Source of the DNA: Poriferisodalis sp965208555
Lineage (GTDB): Bacteria; Actinomycetota; Acidimicrobiia; Acidimicrobiales; Poriferisodalaceae
Direction: 5' to 3'
Length of the DNA stretch: 64,000 nt
NCBI RefSeq assembly: GCF_965208555.1
Contig: NZ_OZ242342.1
Location: 372,001-436,000 of the forward strand
The position numbers and the translations under genes were made by a program. This document shows positions 53,731 through 61,398 of the stretch, in pieces (within the stretch, counting starts at the first letter, position 1; each line of letters opens with the position of its first letter). The notes below the pieces were generated by a model, which was not told the DNA's origin, searched no databases, and worked only from the letters and a program-made list of their open reading frames with translations.

Positions 53731-55010
53731 GCGAGAACACCTACCACCAGCAGCCGGCCGAGACTCCACCAGCTCCAGCAGGGTGTCCCGTGCACAGGAC
53801 ATGGAGTCCGCTCGATGACGACTACTTGGCCGATCCATACCCCATCGCGTCGGCACTGCGATCCGCTCACCCAGTGTTCTACGCCCCCAATGTGGGCTGC
53901 GTGGTCGTCACCGAAATGGCCGACATCGAAGCCGTCTTCTCGGATCACGACACATTCGCGTCGACAAACGTCCAAGACCCGGTGTATCCGCTGTCCCCCG
54001 AGGCGGCCGCGATCCTCTCAGCAGAGGACTTCGACCCGGCCGCGGTGATGTCAAATCGACCCGAGCCGGACCACGGTCGGATCCGCCGATACACCCGCCA
54101 AGGGTTCTCGAATCGCAGGATTCGTTCTCTGGAGCCCTACATTCGGCGCCGCAGCCACGAGCTGATCGACGCGATGATCACCAGCGGACCGCCGGCGGAG
54201 TTCGTCACTTCCTTCGCATTCCCGCTTCCAGGCGAGACAATCTTCCGCTTCATCGGATTCCCCGAGAGCGATGACGAGAAGCTCAAGGCCTGGTGCGGCG
54301 ACCGCAAGGCCTTCTCCTGGGGACGCCCCACAGCAGCCGAGCAAGTCGAGATCGCCGAGAACATGTTGGCCTACTGGAGGTATTGCCGGGACTTCACCGC
54401 GCACAAGCGCCGCAACCGTGGCGACGACTTCACGTCCGAACTGATCGACGCCCACGAGGCCAACCCCGACGATCTGAGCTACCGCGAGGTCGAATCAGTC
54501 ATCTACGGCCTGTCCTTCGCCGGTCACGAAGCGGTCACCGCTCTCATCTGCAACACCCTGCTGTGTCTGCTGCCCCGTCGCACCGTGTGGGCTGCGATCT
54601 GCGAGGACCGCACGCTGATACCGAACGCCGTCGACGAGGTCTTGAGATTCAACTCGAGCCAAATCTCGTGGCGGCGCATCACCACCCGTGACACGATCAT
54701 CGCTGGCGTCGACGTGCCCGCCGGCACAGCAATCTTATTGAACTTCGCCTCAGCCAACCGACAAGAGGGCACCTTCAGCGAACCTGACAGCTTCGACATT
54801 CGCCGTCCCAACGCAGGCCGGCACATCTCATTCGGCAAAGGCGTGCACTACTGCCTAGGAGCCAATCTCGCCAAGCTCGAAGCGCAGACCGTCACCGAGA
54901 TCTTCTCCCAGCGCTTGCCTTCGCTGAAACTAGCTTCGACAGGTCAAGATCTCGACTACTTCCCCAATATCACCTTCCGCGGACCCACCGAGTTGCATGT
55001 GGCCTGGTGA
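53727..55010 (+). CDS. Cytochrome P450
   Basis: This 427-residue soluble bacterial-type P450 has an ATG overlapping the LivF stop by 4 bp. The heme-binding loop is FGKGVHYCLGANLAKLE. The I-helix reads LSFAGHEAVTAL, with Glu then Ala where most have (D/E)T, so the O2-activating pair is atypical. The K-helix ExxR is EVLR, and the C-helix region reads HGRIRRYTRQGFSNR. It needs a ferredoxin and reductase, neither of which is in this window. Its place at the end of the aldoxime-nitrile-transporter unit suggests that it makes the aldoxime or oxidises a product. Which of these holds is not decided by sequence. Confidence 0.9.
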   Translation: MSENTYHQQPAETPPAPAGCPVHRTWSPLDDDYLADPYPIASALRSAHPVFYAPNVGCVVVTEMADIEAVFSDHDTFASTNVQDPVYPLSPEAAAILSAEDFDPAAVMSNRPEPDHGRIRRYTRQGFSNRRIRSLEPYIRRRSHELIDAMITSGPPAEFVTSFAFPLPGETIFRFIGFPESDDEKLKAWCGDRKAFSWGRPTAAEQVEIAENMLAYWRYCRDFTAHKRRNRGDDFTSELIDAHEANPDDLSYREVESVIYGLSFAGHEAVTALICNTLLCLLPRRTVWAAICEDRTLIPNAVDEVLRFNSSQISWRRITTRDTIIAGVDVPAGTAILLNFASANRQEGTFSEPDSFDIRRPNAGRHISFGKGVHYCLGANLAKLEAQTVTEIFSQRLPSLKLASTGQDLDYFPNITFRGPTELHVAW

Positions 55011-55041
55011 GAGGCAAGTCGTGTGAGCGGATCAGCTCCAC

Positions 55042-55311
55042 ATGGGTAGAGCTGCCGCCACGACCGCAGCGCCGCTTGCGACGCAGCCCGCGAGTGCGTT
55101 CCCGGCTACGGCAGCGGAAGCGTTCGAGCCGTGCGTGTCAGCGTGGGACGGCAACCATGAGGGCTTCGAGGCGCTCATCCGGGGAGTGTTGAACGATCCG
55201 GGCAGCATGGAGACGCACGGCACGTTCTACAACGCGTCGGACAACAGCAGTGACGGAACGATCCTCATAGTGACCCCGTGTGCAGCCATCCGTACGTATA
55301 GGTCCCCTTGA
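55042..55311 (+). pseudogene. Truncated copy of a small conserved actinobacterial protein
   Basis: This 89-codon frame contains CVSAWDGNHEGFEALIRGVLNDPGSMETH. From memory this resembles a domain of conserved hypothetical proteins with C..WDG.H..L and LNDP.S.E. Those continue with an R.NAFGG-like end, but here the match stops at about 55270 and the remaining codons look unrelated. It has an Ala-rich start but no clear signal peptide. It is probably a 3'-truncated remnant abutting the decayed gene on the other strand. Confidence 0.4.
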
Positions 55312-55963
55312 ATTGGCGGCCTCAATCCGCCGCTTCCTCCCCGAGGGCGCTTCACCGCGCTGGTCATCACAGGGCTCGCAGCATCCGTTCCTGATTGGAG
55401 CTCGGGAGTTGGTCTCGGCTGCACGGTGGCAGATCGGCGTCCTCGCTGTCGCTTCCGCCGGGACGTCCGCCGTCCGCTTGGATGTCGCCGTGGTCCTCAT
55501 CGTCATCAACGTCCGGCTGGTCAGCGTCAGTCTCGTCAGGATGGTCCTGGCTCTGATCGCCCTCGCTCTGACCTCCGTCCTGGCCCTCATCGTCATCAAC
55601 GTCCGGCTGCTCAACGTCAGTCTCGTCAGGGCGGTCCTGGCTCTGATCGCCCTCGCTCTGACCTCCGTCCTGGCCCTCATCGTCATCAACGTCCGGCTGC
55701 TCAACGTCAGTCTCGTCAGGATCACTCTGATCTGGGGGATCGGTGGTGGGCGGCGCTTCATGAGTGTGAGCAACGTTCACGTACCAGCACACGGGAAATG
55801 GGCCGTACGAGCAGCGCCGAACGCGTTGGGGGTGCGCCTCGGCACTGCTCGCGAGCAGCACTACAGCGGCGAGCGCTGTAGCCACAAACACCACTGCCAT
55901 GGCTGCCGCTCTCAATCGCCGGTGCATTCCAACGGTGGTTCTCGGTGTCGGGTTCAGTTGCAT
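55310..55963 (-). pseudogene. Frameshifted secreted acidic-repeat protein, paralogue of the right-edge gene
   Basis: From ATG 55963 the first frame gives 198 residues: a signal peptide (ASSAEAH), a short Cys-containing segment, and three 30-residue acidic repeats (PDETDVEQPDVDDDEGQ). It then gives GGSDSEDADLPPCSRDQ and a stop at 55367. The right-edge protein has GGTDSEDADRPPCGADQ and continues PIENGRCESSDDPRG. Here that continuation (PIRNGCCEPCDDQRG) is found in another frame just past the break. So a frameshift near 55395-55415 ended the frame, and the C-terminal half has decayed. Confidence 0.6.
55470..55740. repeat. Three tandem 90-bp coding repeats
   Basis: The period is exact: the marker cgtcatcaacgtccggctg occurs at 55501, 55591 and 55681. 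Each unit encodes 30 Asp/Glu/Gln-rich residues on the minus strand. Units 2 and 3 are almost identical, so the expansion is recent. Unit length is a multiple of three. Confidence 0.85.
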
Positions 55964-56299
55964 TGTTTTGACCTATCTGTGTGGGTACACGCGCGTGTGT
56001 ACTACACAAAAGTCAAAATGTGTCAGCACCCTGTGGCATCCGGCGTCGGTGGCTGGCGCGTCACGTCGGGGCGCCTGCCAACGCTGCGCCGCTGCGGGCT
56101 GCATCCGTCGCCAAAGCAGTCCCCGCTGACGGGCTGTGAGGAGCATGCCTCGCTGGGCAATGTCGATACCCGGCTCATCCAGAAATTCAAGCCCGGAGCC
56201 TTGACGACTCAGCAATCACGACGGCTTCGAGGAGCCGAGCCGGATCCGATGGAGTCTGTTGGATGACTGGTTGCCGGTCGGTCAAGGCCCGGTAGGCAG
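55964..56299. other. Intergenic region with a palindrome
   Basis: A perfect 12-bp palindrome, acacgcgcgtgt, lies at 55987-55998, about 25 bp upstream of the acidic-repeat gene start; it could be an operator. AGG lies about 8 nt before that start. From about 56020 to 56299 I recognise no gene. A minus-strand stretch reading FLDEPGIDIAQRGM could be the relic of a protein, but I cannot assign it. Confidence 0.35.
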
Positions 56300-57037
56300 T
56301 CAGCGGTGCTGGCGTGGGCGGGGTCGGGTGCATCGTTGCGCCCACGCCCATGCGGTTACCTCGTTGGCGGCGTTGGGCGCCACTCCGAGGGTGACAAGGC
56401 GCTCGGCCGATTCGTGCAGGCCATGGCCGAGCATCAGCATGCACGAAGCCAGCAGGCGGGTTTCTCCGAGCGAGAATTCGGAGCGTTCGCCCGTGCGGAA
56501 CCAGTGCTCGATCTCGTCGCGCAGTTCCCGAGGAAGGCGATCGTGGAGCCGGCGCGGCACCGGCGGCAGGTGCGTTCGCACCATCAGCGTTCCGTCATCG
56601 GCGAAGCGGGCCAGACCGAACATGACGCAGCGGTCGACAGTTCTCATGAAGGTGCTCGTGCGACCGCCGCGATGCTGCAGCCCGAGACGCCGCGCGGTGG
56701 AGTCGAGATCCAGCCGCAGGTCTTCGCCCGGTGCCAACTCGTCGAGCTCGCGTGCGAGCAGCCGCAAGAACCACATGGCGCTCGGACCCAGCACCGCGAC
56801 CCAGAAGCGCTCCGCATATGCCGAGCGCGGATCGTGACCGCGGCGGGCCAGCTTGGGGTCATCCCACGGGCGCACGCACAGCTCGCGCAGCGGCCCCGCT
56901 GTGCTCGCCAGCACTGCGTCGGGCGCCGTCGAAGTGCCGCCTACAAGCCGCAGTGCAGCCGGTGCGGCGTTCTCGGCGCCTGCTGGCGATGCGGGAATCG
57001 TTGGCATGTGATCAGCAGGCACTGGGGTCTCCTCCAT
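56300..57037 (-). CDS. Conserved actinobacterial protein of unknown function
   Basis: This 245-residue soluble protein has no signal peptide. The central part, with CVRPWDDPKLARRGHDPRS, RFWVAVLGPSAMWFLRLLA and LDLDSTARRLGLQHRGGR, looks like a conserved actinobacterial hypothetical family. I recall it from similar genomes but know no function. The C-terminal half is helical (PPVPRRLHDRLP, ERLVTLGV). The LDSTARRLGL stretch could be a helix-turn-helix, which would make it a DNA-binding protein; this is speculative. No good ribosome site precedes the ATG. It is divergent from the CHAP-like gene across an AT-rich gap. Confidence 0.65.
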   Translation of the reverse strand: MEETPVPADHMPTIPASPAGAENAAPAALRLVGGTSTAPDAVLASTAGPLRELCVRPWDDPKLARRGHDPRSAYAERFWVAVLGPSAMWFLRLLARELDELAPGEDLRLDLDSTARRLGLQHRGGRTSTFMRTVDRCVMFGLARFADDGTLMVRTHLPPVPRRLHDRLPRELRDEIEHWFRTGERSEFSLGETRLLASCMLMLGHGLHESAERLVTLGVAPNAANEVTAWAWAQRCTRPRPRQHR

Positions 57038-57281
57038 GGATTCGTGTCACGTTCGGCCGAAATCGGCACGCACATGCCAGCATATCTTGGTATATCAAAA
57101 CACACTGAAAATTAATAACAATGTCTTAGAGCGGTGTCTCGATCGTCTGAGCTGCGCAAGAGCAGCGCACCCGCCCCTCGCCGGTGCTCGCCGTGGACAT
57201 CCAGATCTACAATCGCCGTCGTGCGCCTGGACACTCGCTCGGAAAGCCCATCGGGAGGCCGGAGGGTCGTCAATCGGTGCT
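57038..57281. promoter_or_regulatory. AT-rich divergent intergenic region
   Basis: About 57070-57125 is strikingly AT-rich for this window (atatcttggtatatcaaaa, then gaaaattaataacaatg). It probably holds promoters for the leftward hypothetical gene and perhaps the rightward CHAP-like gene. Leftward, TTGTTA followed by TATACC-like sequence is possible, but I cannot fix the boxes. Confidence 0.4.
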
Positions 57282-58193
57282 ATGACCTCGAGTCCTGAAT
57301 TCGAGCCGGCAGGCAAGTCCGGCCAGTGGATTCGGGATCGCCTGCGTGGCGGTTTTGAGGCGTTTCTCGGCAGTTTGTTCTACAAGGTGGGCGTCGGGGT
57401 CTTCCTCTTGGTTCTCGGCTTGGGGGGATGGGTCCTGGGCTGGTGGGGCGGCTCGGAATCAGCGACCGAGAGCGTGTCGCGCCAGCTTGAGGTGACGGCG
57501 ACTGCAGGATCAGCGGCCACCACTCCGGCCGCTCGCCCCACATCAACTAGCGCCGGCACGCTGCCGTCGACGCCCGAACCAGTCGGCCCGACACCGCATG
57601 AAGCGAGCACCTCAACAGCGCCTGCAACGGTCGCAGACAACGCCTCGAGCGCATCCGCGCCGGACTCGCCTGGCACAGTGGCCTCGCTCGCAAGCATTCT
57701 GCAAACCGAGTACCGCAATGCAATTGATCCTGGCGCGTGCCCTCGTACCGAGAGCTTCATGATTGACGAGTGGTGCTTCTACATCGACTACTCGACCTCG
57801 TATGTTGCGTCGAGACTCAACAGCGCACTCCCCGGAGACGACACATTCAACAACAACTCCCCTCCGGTGCTTCCGGAGCCTGCTTGGGGCCATGCCGGCG
57901 ACTGGGCTGCAAAGGCCGACCGGCTGAGGATCCCGCGAATGAAGACGCCCACTGAAGGCCATGTCGCGTGGTGGTCGCGAGCCGATGCCCCTGCCTACGG
58001 CCGAGTCGGCATCGTCGAGCAAGTCGAACTCGCCGGCGACGGATCTGTCTACAGCGTCACGGTCTCGACCATGATCGACCACCGCGTCGTGGTCGAGATC
58101 CACACGTGCGCACCCACGAGCGACGGCCTGCAGTGCGGCAACATCGGTGCATTCTTCGACATCGTCGGCTACTACCGCGACCTCGAGCGATAG
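57282..58193 (+). CDS. Membrane-anchored CHAP-like protein lacking expected catalytic residues
   Basis: This protein has 303 residues from ATG 57282. A cytoplasmic N-terminus is followed by one membrane helix (about residues 36-57, VGVGVFLLVLGLGGWVLGW). A Ser/Thr/Pro/Ala linker (about 60-130) and an extracellular domain follow. The domain has the CHAP layout: SYVASRLNS, WGHAGDWAAKA, PTEGHVAWWS, YGRVGIVEQV and VYSVTVSTM. In active CHAP amidases or peptidases the first motif is CT.YVA and the fourth is GHVA.VE. Here the nucleophile Cys is Ser and the His is Arg. It is probably a cell-wall-binding pseudoenzyme, although another Cys (DEWCFYID) lies 7 residues earlier. Confidence 0.65.
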   Translation: MTSSPEFEPAGKSGQWIRDRLRGGFEAFLGSLFYKVGVGVFLLVLGLGGWVLGWWGGSESATESVSRQLEVTATAGSAATTPAARPTSTSAGTLPSTPEPVGPTPHEASTSTAPATVADNASSASAPDSPGTVASLASILQTEYRNAIDPGACPRTESFMIDEWCFYIDYSTSYVASRLNSALPGDDTFNNNSPPVLPEPAWGHAGDWAAKADRLRIPRMKTPTEGHVAWWSRADAPAYGRVGIVEQVELAGDGSVYSVTVSTMIDHRVVVEIHTCAPTSDGLQCGNIGAFFDIVGYYRDLER

Positions 58194-59053
58194 CAGCCAG
58201 GCAGGAGAGCGATGCGGAGCCCCGCTCTGGCTGCTCCTGCTTGGGCTGGTGGCATCGTCATGACGACGGCGAGGGAGCACTTCGATGAACTCTTCAGCAC
58301 GCATCGACCTTCTCTCTGCCCGCATGTCGGCTGTGGCCGACGCGGTCGACGAGCGTTGACTGCGCCAGCGCGCTGCTGAGCTGACTGCCCTCGCCAGCCG
58401 GTCCGACCTGTGGGCCCGGACCGGCGCAGCCGAATCCACCTATCGCCTCGTCTGGCGCGCACGATGTCCGCCCACTCGTCTGGGACACGACCCAAGGCGT
58501 CGCTGGCAGCGAGTTGACGCAGTGCGTGCGCGATAAACGACAGACGCCGCAGTCCCGCCCGCATCTGCAGCGCGTCGCTGGCCTCGACGGCTTCGTCGGC
58601 GTCGAAAATGCTGCCGCCGCCCTCGGCCAACACCCATGCGATGCGTTCGTTCCATCGGCGCGCTGCGATGTCGTGCTGGGCAGTCTCGATTGCAGCGCGT
58701 TCGGGCGACGAGATCCACGTGCGCTCGGTCAGCCTCGCAGCGAAGAGGCACAGGCGGTCGCGGGGTTCGCTGAACACTGCGATGCCCAGAGGCATCGCCG
58801 TCCTGGCGGATTCACGCGGGAACGACAGTTGCGGCCGGGCGACCAGCGGCACGCCTGCGGCTTCGAGCGCCGTCAGGTGAGACAACCGACGCGGCGCAGC
58901 ACTGAAGACTGCATCGAGCAGGCACTCGATGGCGTTCGTCCAGGCGGGCGTGAACGGATGAGGCGTGCGGCATTCGGCTGCGGGCGCCTCGATGTCGCAG
59001 CGCTGCCACTGGCCCCGCCCGACTCCTGCGACAGCGCCGTTCTCGGCGAACAT
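58172..59053 (-). CDS. AbiEi-like protein of unknown function
   Basis: This 293-residue protein has an ATG directly behind GGGAG. The middle section (LGIAVFSEPRDRLCLFAARL, RTWISSPERAAIETAQH, RWNERIAWVLAEGGG) has the SSPERA.(L/I)E motif seen in the C-terminal part of AbiEi-type antitoxins. From memory the whole looks like a conserved actinobacterial family. The section after WIRLRRSG (below about 58430) is low-complexity Arg/Gln/Ala and overlaps a prfB-like scrap and the CHAP gene end, so the native C-terminus is probably replaced. It lies 33 bp downstream of 59087-59482 and is probably one unit with it. An antitoxin-like role is a guess. Confidence 0.5.
   Translation of the reverse strand: MFAENGAVAGVGRGQWQRCDIEAPAAECRTPHPFTPAWTNAIECLLDAVFSAAPRRLSHLTALEAAGVPLVARPQLSFPRESARTAMPLGIAVFSEPRDRLCLFAARLTERTWISSPERAAIETAQHDIAARRWNERIAWVLAEGGGSIFDADEAVEASDALQMRAGLRRLSFIAHALRQLAASDALGRVPDEWADIVRARRGDRWIRLRRSGPTGRTGWRGQSAQQRAGAVNARRPRRPQPTCGQREGRCVLKSSSKCSLAVVMTMPPAQAGAARAGLRIALLPGCYRSRSR
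58285..58425 (+). pseudogene. prfB: 5' fragment resembling prfB (peptide chain release factor 2)
   Basis: GAGGGAG lies 7 nt before ATG 58285. The frame reads IDLLSARMSAVADAVDER, stop (TGA 58357-58359), then LRQRAAELTALASRSDLW. This fits the RF2 N-terminal coiled coil (pattern L..rm..v...vD...LR.R..eL...as.pdLW). Homology ends near 58425, where the opposite gene begins. So it is a promoter-proximal scrap with one internal stop, probably CGA changed to TGA. A functional prfB must lie elsewhere in the genome. Confidence 0.45.
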
Positions 59054-59086
59054 CTCCCAAGCCGGTCCCGCCGAACCGGTCGGCGC

Positions 59087-59482
59087 CTAGACGACCTTGA
59101 GTTCTTCTCTGGGGAACCAGATGCCGTGGGCTTCGAAGGTGATCGGGCAGGTGACGATGGTCCTCACCCGGTCGTACTCGGGGCAGCCGCCCGCGTACCA
59201 GAACGTGCGCAGGTACCGCCCGGGCTGCACCGCCCACTCCGGCACCTCGATGCCGTCCTCGAGGCAGCGATGCTCCGCATAGGCCGCCAGGAACGCATCC
59301 CATCGGGGATCGATGCTCTCGGGCTCTGTGGCGACGAGCGCGGTGCACTCGGCCACGGGGGTGTCCTCCCAAACCAGGCCGAAGTCGTGCAGCACGAGCC
59401 GCAGCCGCCACTCTTCGTTCTCCCTGCGCAACGCCGGGACGTAGCGCCAAAGGGCGTTGGGCGGCTCAACCGGGCTGAGCAT
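59087..59482 (-). CDS. Conserved hypothetical protein, partner of the AbiEi-like gene
   Basis: This 131-residue protein starts at ATG 59482; the in-frame region further upstream looks non-coding. Visible features are aromatic-rich segments (ALWRYVPALRRENEEWRLRL, RTFWYAGGCPEYDRVRTIV, AHGIWFPREELKVV) and several acidic clusters. It has no signal peptide or membrane helix. I do not recognise the family with certainty. The close spacing to 58172-59053 suggests a two-gene unit. Confidence 0.55.
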   Translation of the reverse strand: MLSPVEPPNALWRYVPALRRENEEWRLRLVLHDFGLVWEDTPVAECTALVATEPESIDPRWDAFLAAYAEHRCLEDGIEVPEWAVQPGRYLRTFWYAGGCPEYDRVRTIVTCPITFEAHGIWFPREELKVV

Positions 59483-59779
59483 CGTGGACGTACGGGGCAC
59501 ACTCGGGGATCGCGACACTAGCGGGCGGGCCTCGGCGGCGACGTCGCCTGTCGTGCGTCGAATTCGGGCCGGTCGCATTGCATACCGCCATGCGACCGGC
59601 CCTGGTCCACACTCGCGCTGACATTGTGACGGCTGCGGGCACCCCGGCGTCGAGCCGGTTCGCCGGGCAACGGCGAGCCAGTCTGCGCCTGCCGATGCCG
59701 GCGCCGCCTGCGCGCGTGCGGGATCCACGCGATCTGAGCCTCGAACGCTGCCACAATTGACCCCATTGCGGAACGAACC

Positions 59780-60167
59780 ATGACCGACAAGCACAAGGCG
59801 GCGATCGCCGCCGGCCGGATCGAGGCCTCAGCGGTGAGGGACTACCTAGAAGCCCTGGAGTCGGCCAGGCCGAAGCCCGGGCGGCGAATGAGCCCTGAGA
59901 AACTGAAGCAGCGCCGCGCTGGATGATGAGCTCGCGTCGGGCTCTCTCAGAGCGATGAAGCGGCTGGAGGCGATGCAAGCCGTCCGTGGCAACGACGCCC
60001 AGCTCGAAGCTCTTCAGGCAGAGCCCGACATGAGCAGTGCCGAAGCGGGTTTCGTCGCCCACGCCGCCAGCTACGGGGCGCGCAAGGGGATCCAGTGCGC
60101 GACGTGGCGCGAGTTCGGCGTGCCCGCCGATGTGCTCGTCAAGGCGGGGATCACCAGGCCGCAGTAG
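59780..60167 (+). pseudogene. Conserved small actinobacterial gene split by a frameshift
   Basis: ATG 59780 reads MTDKHKAAIAAGRIEASAV and ends at TGA 59924 after 48 codons. The next frame continues without pause from about 59916: ALDDELASGSLRAMKRLEAMQ, then ARKGIQCATWREFGVPADVLVKAGI, ending at 60167. Joined, these give a protein of about 128 residues matching a conserved actinobacterial hypothetical family that I recall (K..IAAGR, RKGI.YA.WRE.GV). The break is in the GC run gcgccgcgct, so either a true mutation or a base-calling error is possible. Confidence 0.6.
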
Positions 60168-60259
60168 GGAACGGCGCGGCGGGCGCCCAAGACGGCGAGG
60201 CCGCGCCGGATCCCGCTGTGCTGCTGGCCGCAGTCCGAACGCGTGTTGTCGTGTGATCC
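60168..60259. other. Short gap before the methyltransferase pseudogene
   Basis: No gene seen. The segment separates the end of the split gene from the stop of the methyltransferase remnant on the other strand. Confidence 0.4.
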
Positions 60260-60990
60260 TCAGCCGAGAACTCGGGCGTTCGGGCTCTGCCCGATGCGTC
60301 GGCGTGCCATTTCGACATAGGCCGGCTCGATGTCAAAGCCGATGCCGCTGCGTCCCCTTTGCGGCGCTGACGAGCGTGGTGCCGGTGCCTGCGAACGGGT
60401 CCGCGACGGTGTCGCCGACGAAGCTGAACATGCGCACGAGCCGGTCCGACAGCTCCTCGGGGAACGGAGCCGGGGCCTCGCTGGTGGACGCGCCGGGCGG
60501 CCCGTCCCAGATCTCGCGGAAACATCGGCTGTGGATATCCCTGGGGATAACACTGAGGACACTGTTCTCGAGCGGCACCGAGCGGTACCTGCTGGGCTTG
60601 CGCTGCATCAGGATGTGCTCGACGTCGTTCTTGATCACCGAGTTCGGCTCGTACGGCTTGCCGAGGTATGAGCCCTTGCCGCTTCGGCCCTCGTGACGGG
60701 CGGCGGCCTCCGGGCGTCAGTGCGTCGAAGCAGCACTGCCACACCGGCGCGAGCCGCTCGAGGAATTCCTCGCAGTCGCTGATCCAGCCCAGCTGGCCGT
60801 CCCAAAGCGGGTATTCCTTCAGGTTCCAGTGGGGCGGGGATGCGACCACGAGGTCTGCCCGCTCGACGTTTCGGCGCCACGGCTGCGGATCGGCGGACTC
60901 GGCGCACACGACCCGGTGCTCGGTGCCCAGGCCGCTCACGGCGTCGCTGATGGCCGCTGTCGCCGCTTCGTCCTTGGCGATGCGCGGCAT
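60260..60990 (-). pseudogene. DNA methyltransferase (N4-cytosine/N6-adenine type) pseudogene
   Basis: Three frames together read as one methylase. Upstream: ADLVVASPPHWNLKEYPLWDGQ, the catalytic SPPHW version of (D/S)PP(Y/W), up to DALTPGG. Middle: GSYLGKPYEPNSVIKNDVEHI and EIWDGPPGAS, then VADPFAGTGTTLVSA, the AdoMet-binding motif. Downstream: GRSGIGFDIEPAYVEMARRRI, ending at 60260. Breaks lie near 60700-60730, where about 50 residues are also missing, and near 60345-60360. The motif order (catalytic before AdoMet) indicates a beta-class enzyme. It is not functional as read. The 5' end is placed at ATG 60990 with low certainty. Confidence 0.75.
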
Positions 60991-61398
60991 GGCACGGCTG
61001 GGGTCCGTGAGGTCTAGGCCCAGGATGCCGACGGTGGCTGCGAATTCGGTGTCAGCGCTTGATTCAGCCGCTGCGAGCGGGTTCTCAAACCGATGCCGGG
61101 GAGAATCCCGCTGTCGGCGCTCGGCAGGTCGATCAGGGCCGACTGGGGGCGTGGCGCTGATGCAGCATCGCCCCTGCCCAGGTTGGGCGCCGACAGCGCG
61201 CCTCCCGGGACGCGTGGCGACCGCCACATCACTGACTTCGCAGCGGGCGTTCGAGCGCTCCGGCATCCACGCCGAATCTAGGAAGCCGGGGTTCCCGGGA
61301 GCCTCCATAGGCGCCCGCTAAGGCTGTCGATCTGTGCGTAGTCACCACGTCTCTTCGACTGCGCCGCTCACCCGCCTCGCCCGACGGGGAACCCGGCT
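60991..61398. other. Region without recognisable genes
   Basis: A minus-strand stretch reads SNARCEVSDVAVATRPG, then loses sense. It might be the decayed N-terminal part of the methyltransferase or of another gene. I find no motifs, repeats or ribosome sites that would support a gene. The last 15 bases match the scar at about 42770. Confidence 0.35.

Noticed and set aside
55470..55740. Regular repeats considered as a CRISPR array
   Set aside because: The 90-bp units are contiguous, in frame and without spacers. They encode acidic protein repeats. No cas genes are nearby.
56020..56299. Possible transposase relic in the gap
   Set aside because: No DDE or HUH motif, no terminal inverted repeats and no long frame that makes sense.
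58354..58362. Programmed frameshift or recoded TGA in the prfB-like fragment
   Set aside because: The RF2-like sequence continues in the original frame after TGA, not in the +1 frame, and only a short fragment remains. A point mutation in a relic is simpler.
58514..59521. Plus-strand open frame opposite the AbiEi-like unit
   Set aside because: It spans both minus-strand genes, has no ribosome site and an Arg/Gln/Gly-rich composition. The minus frames have better conserved motifs.
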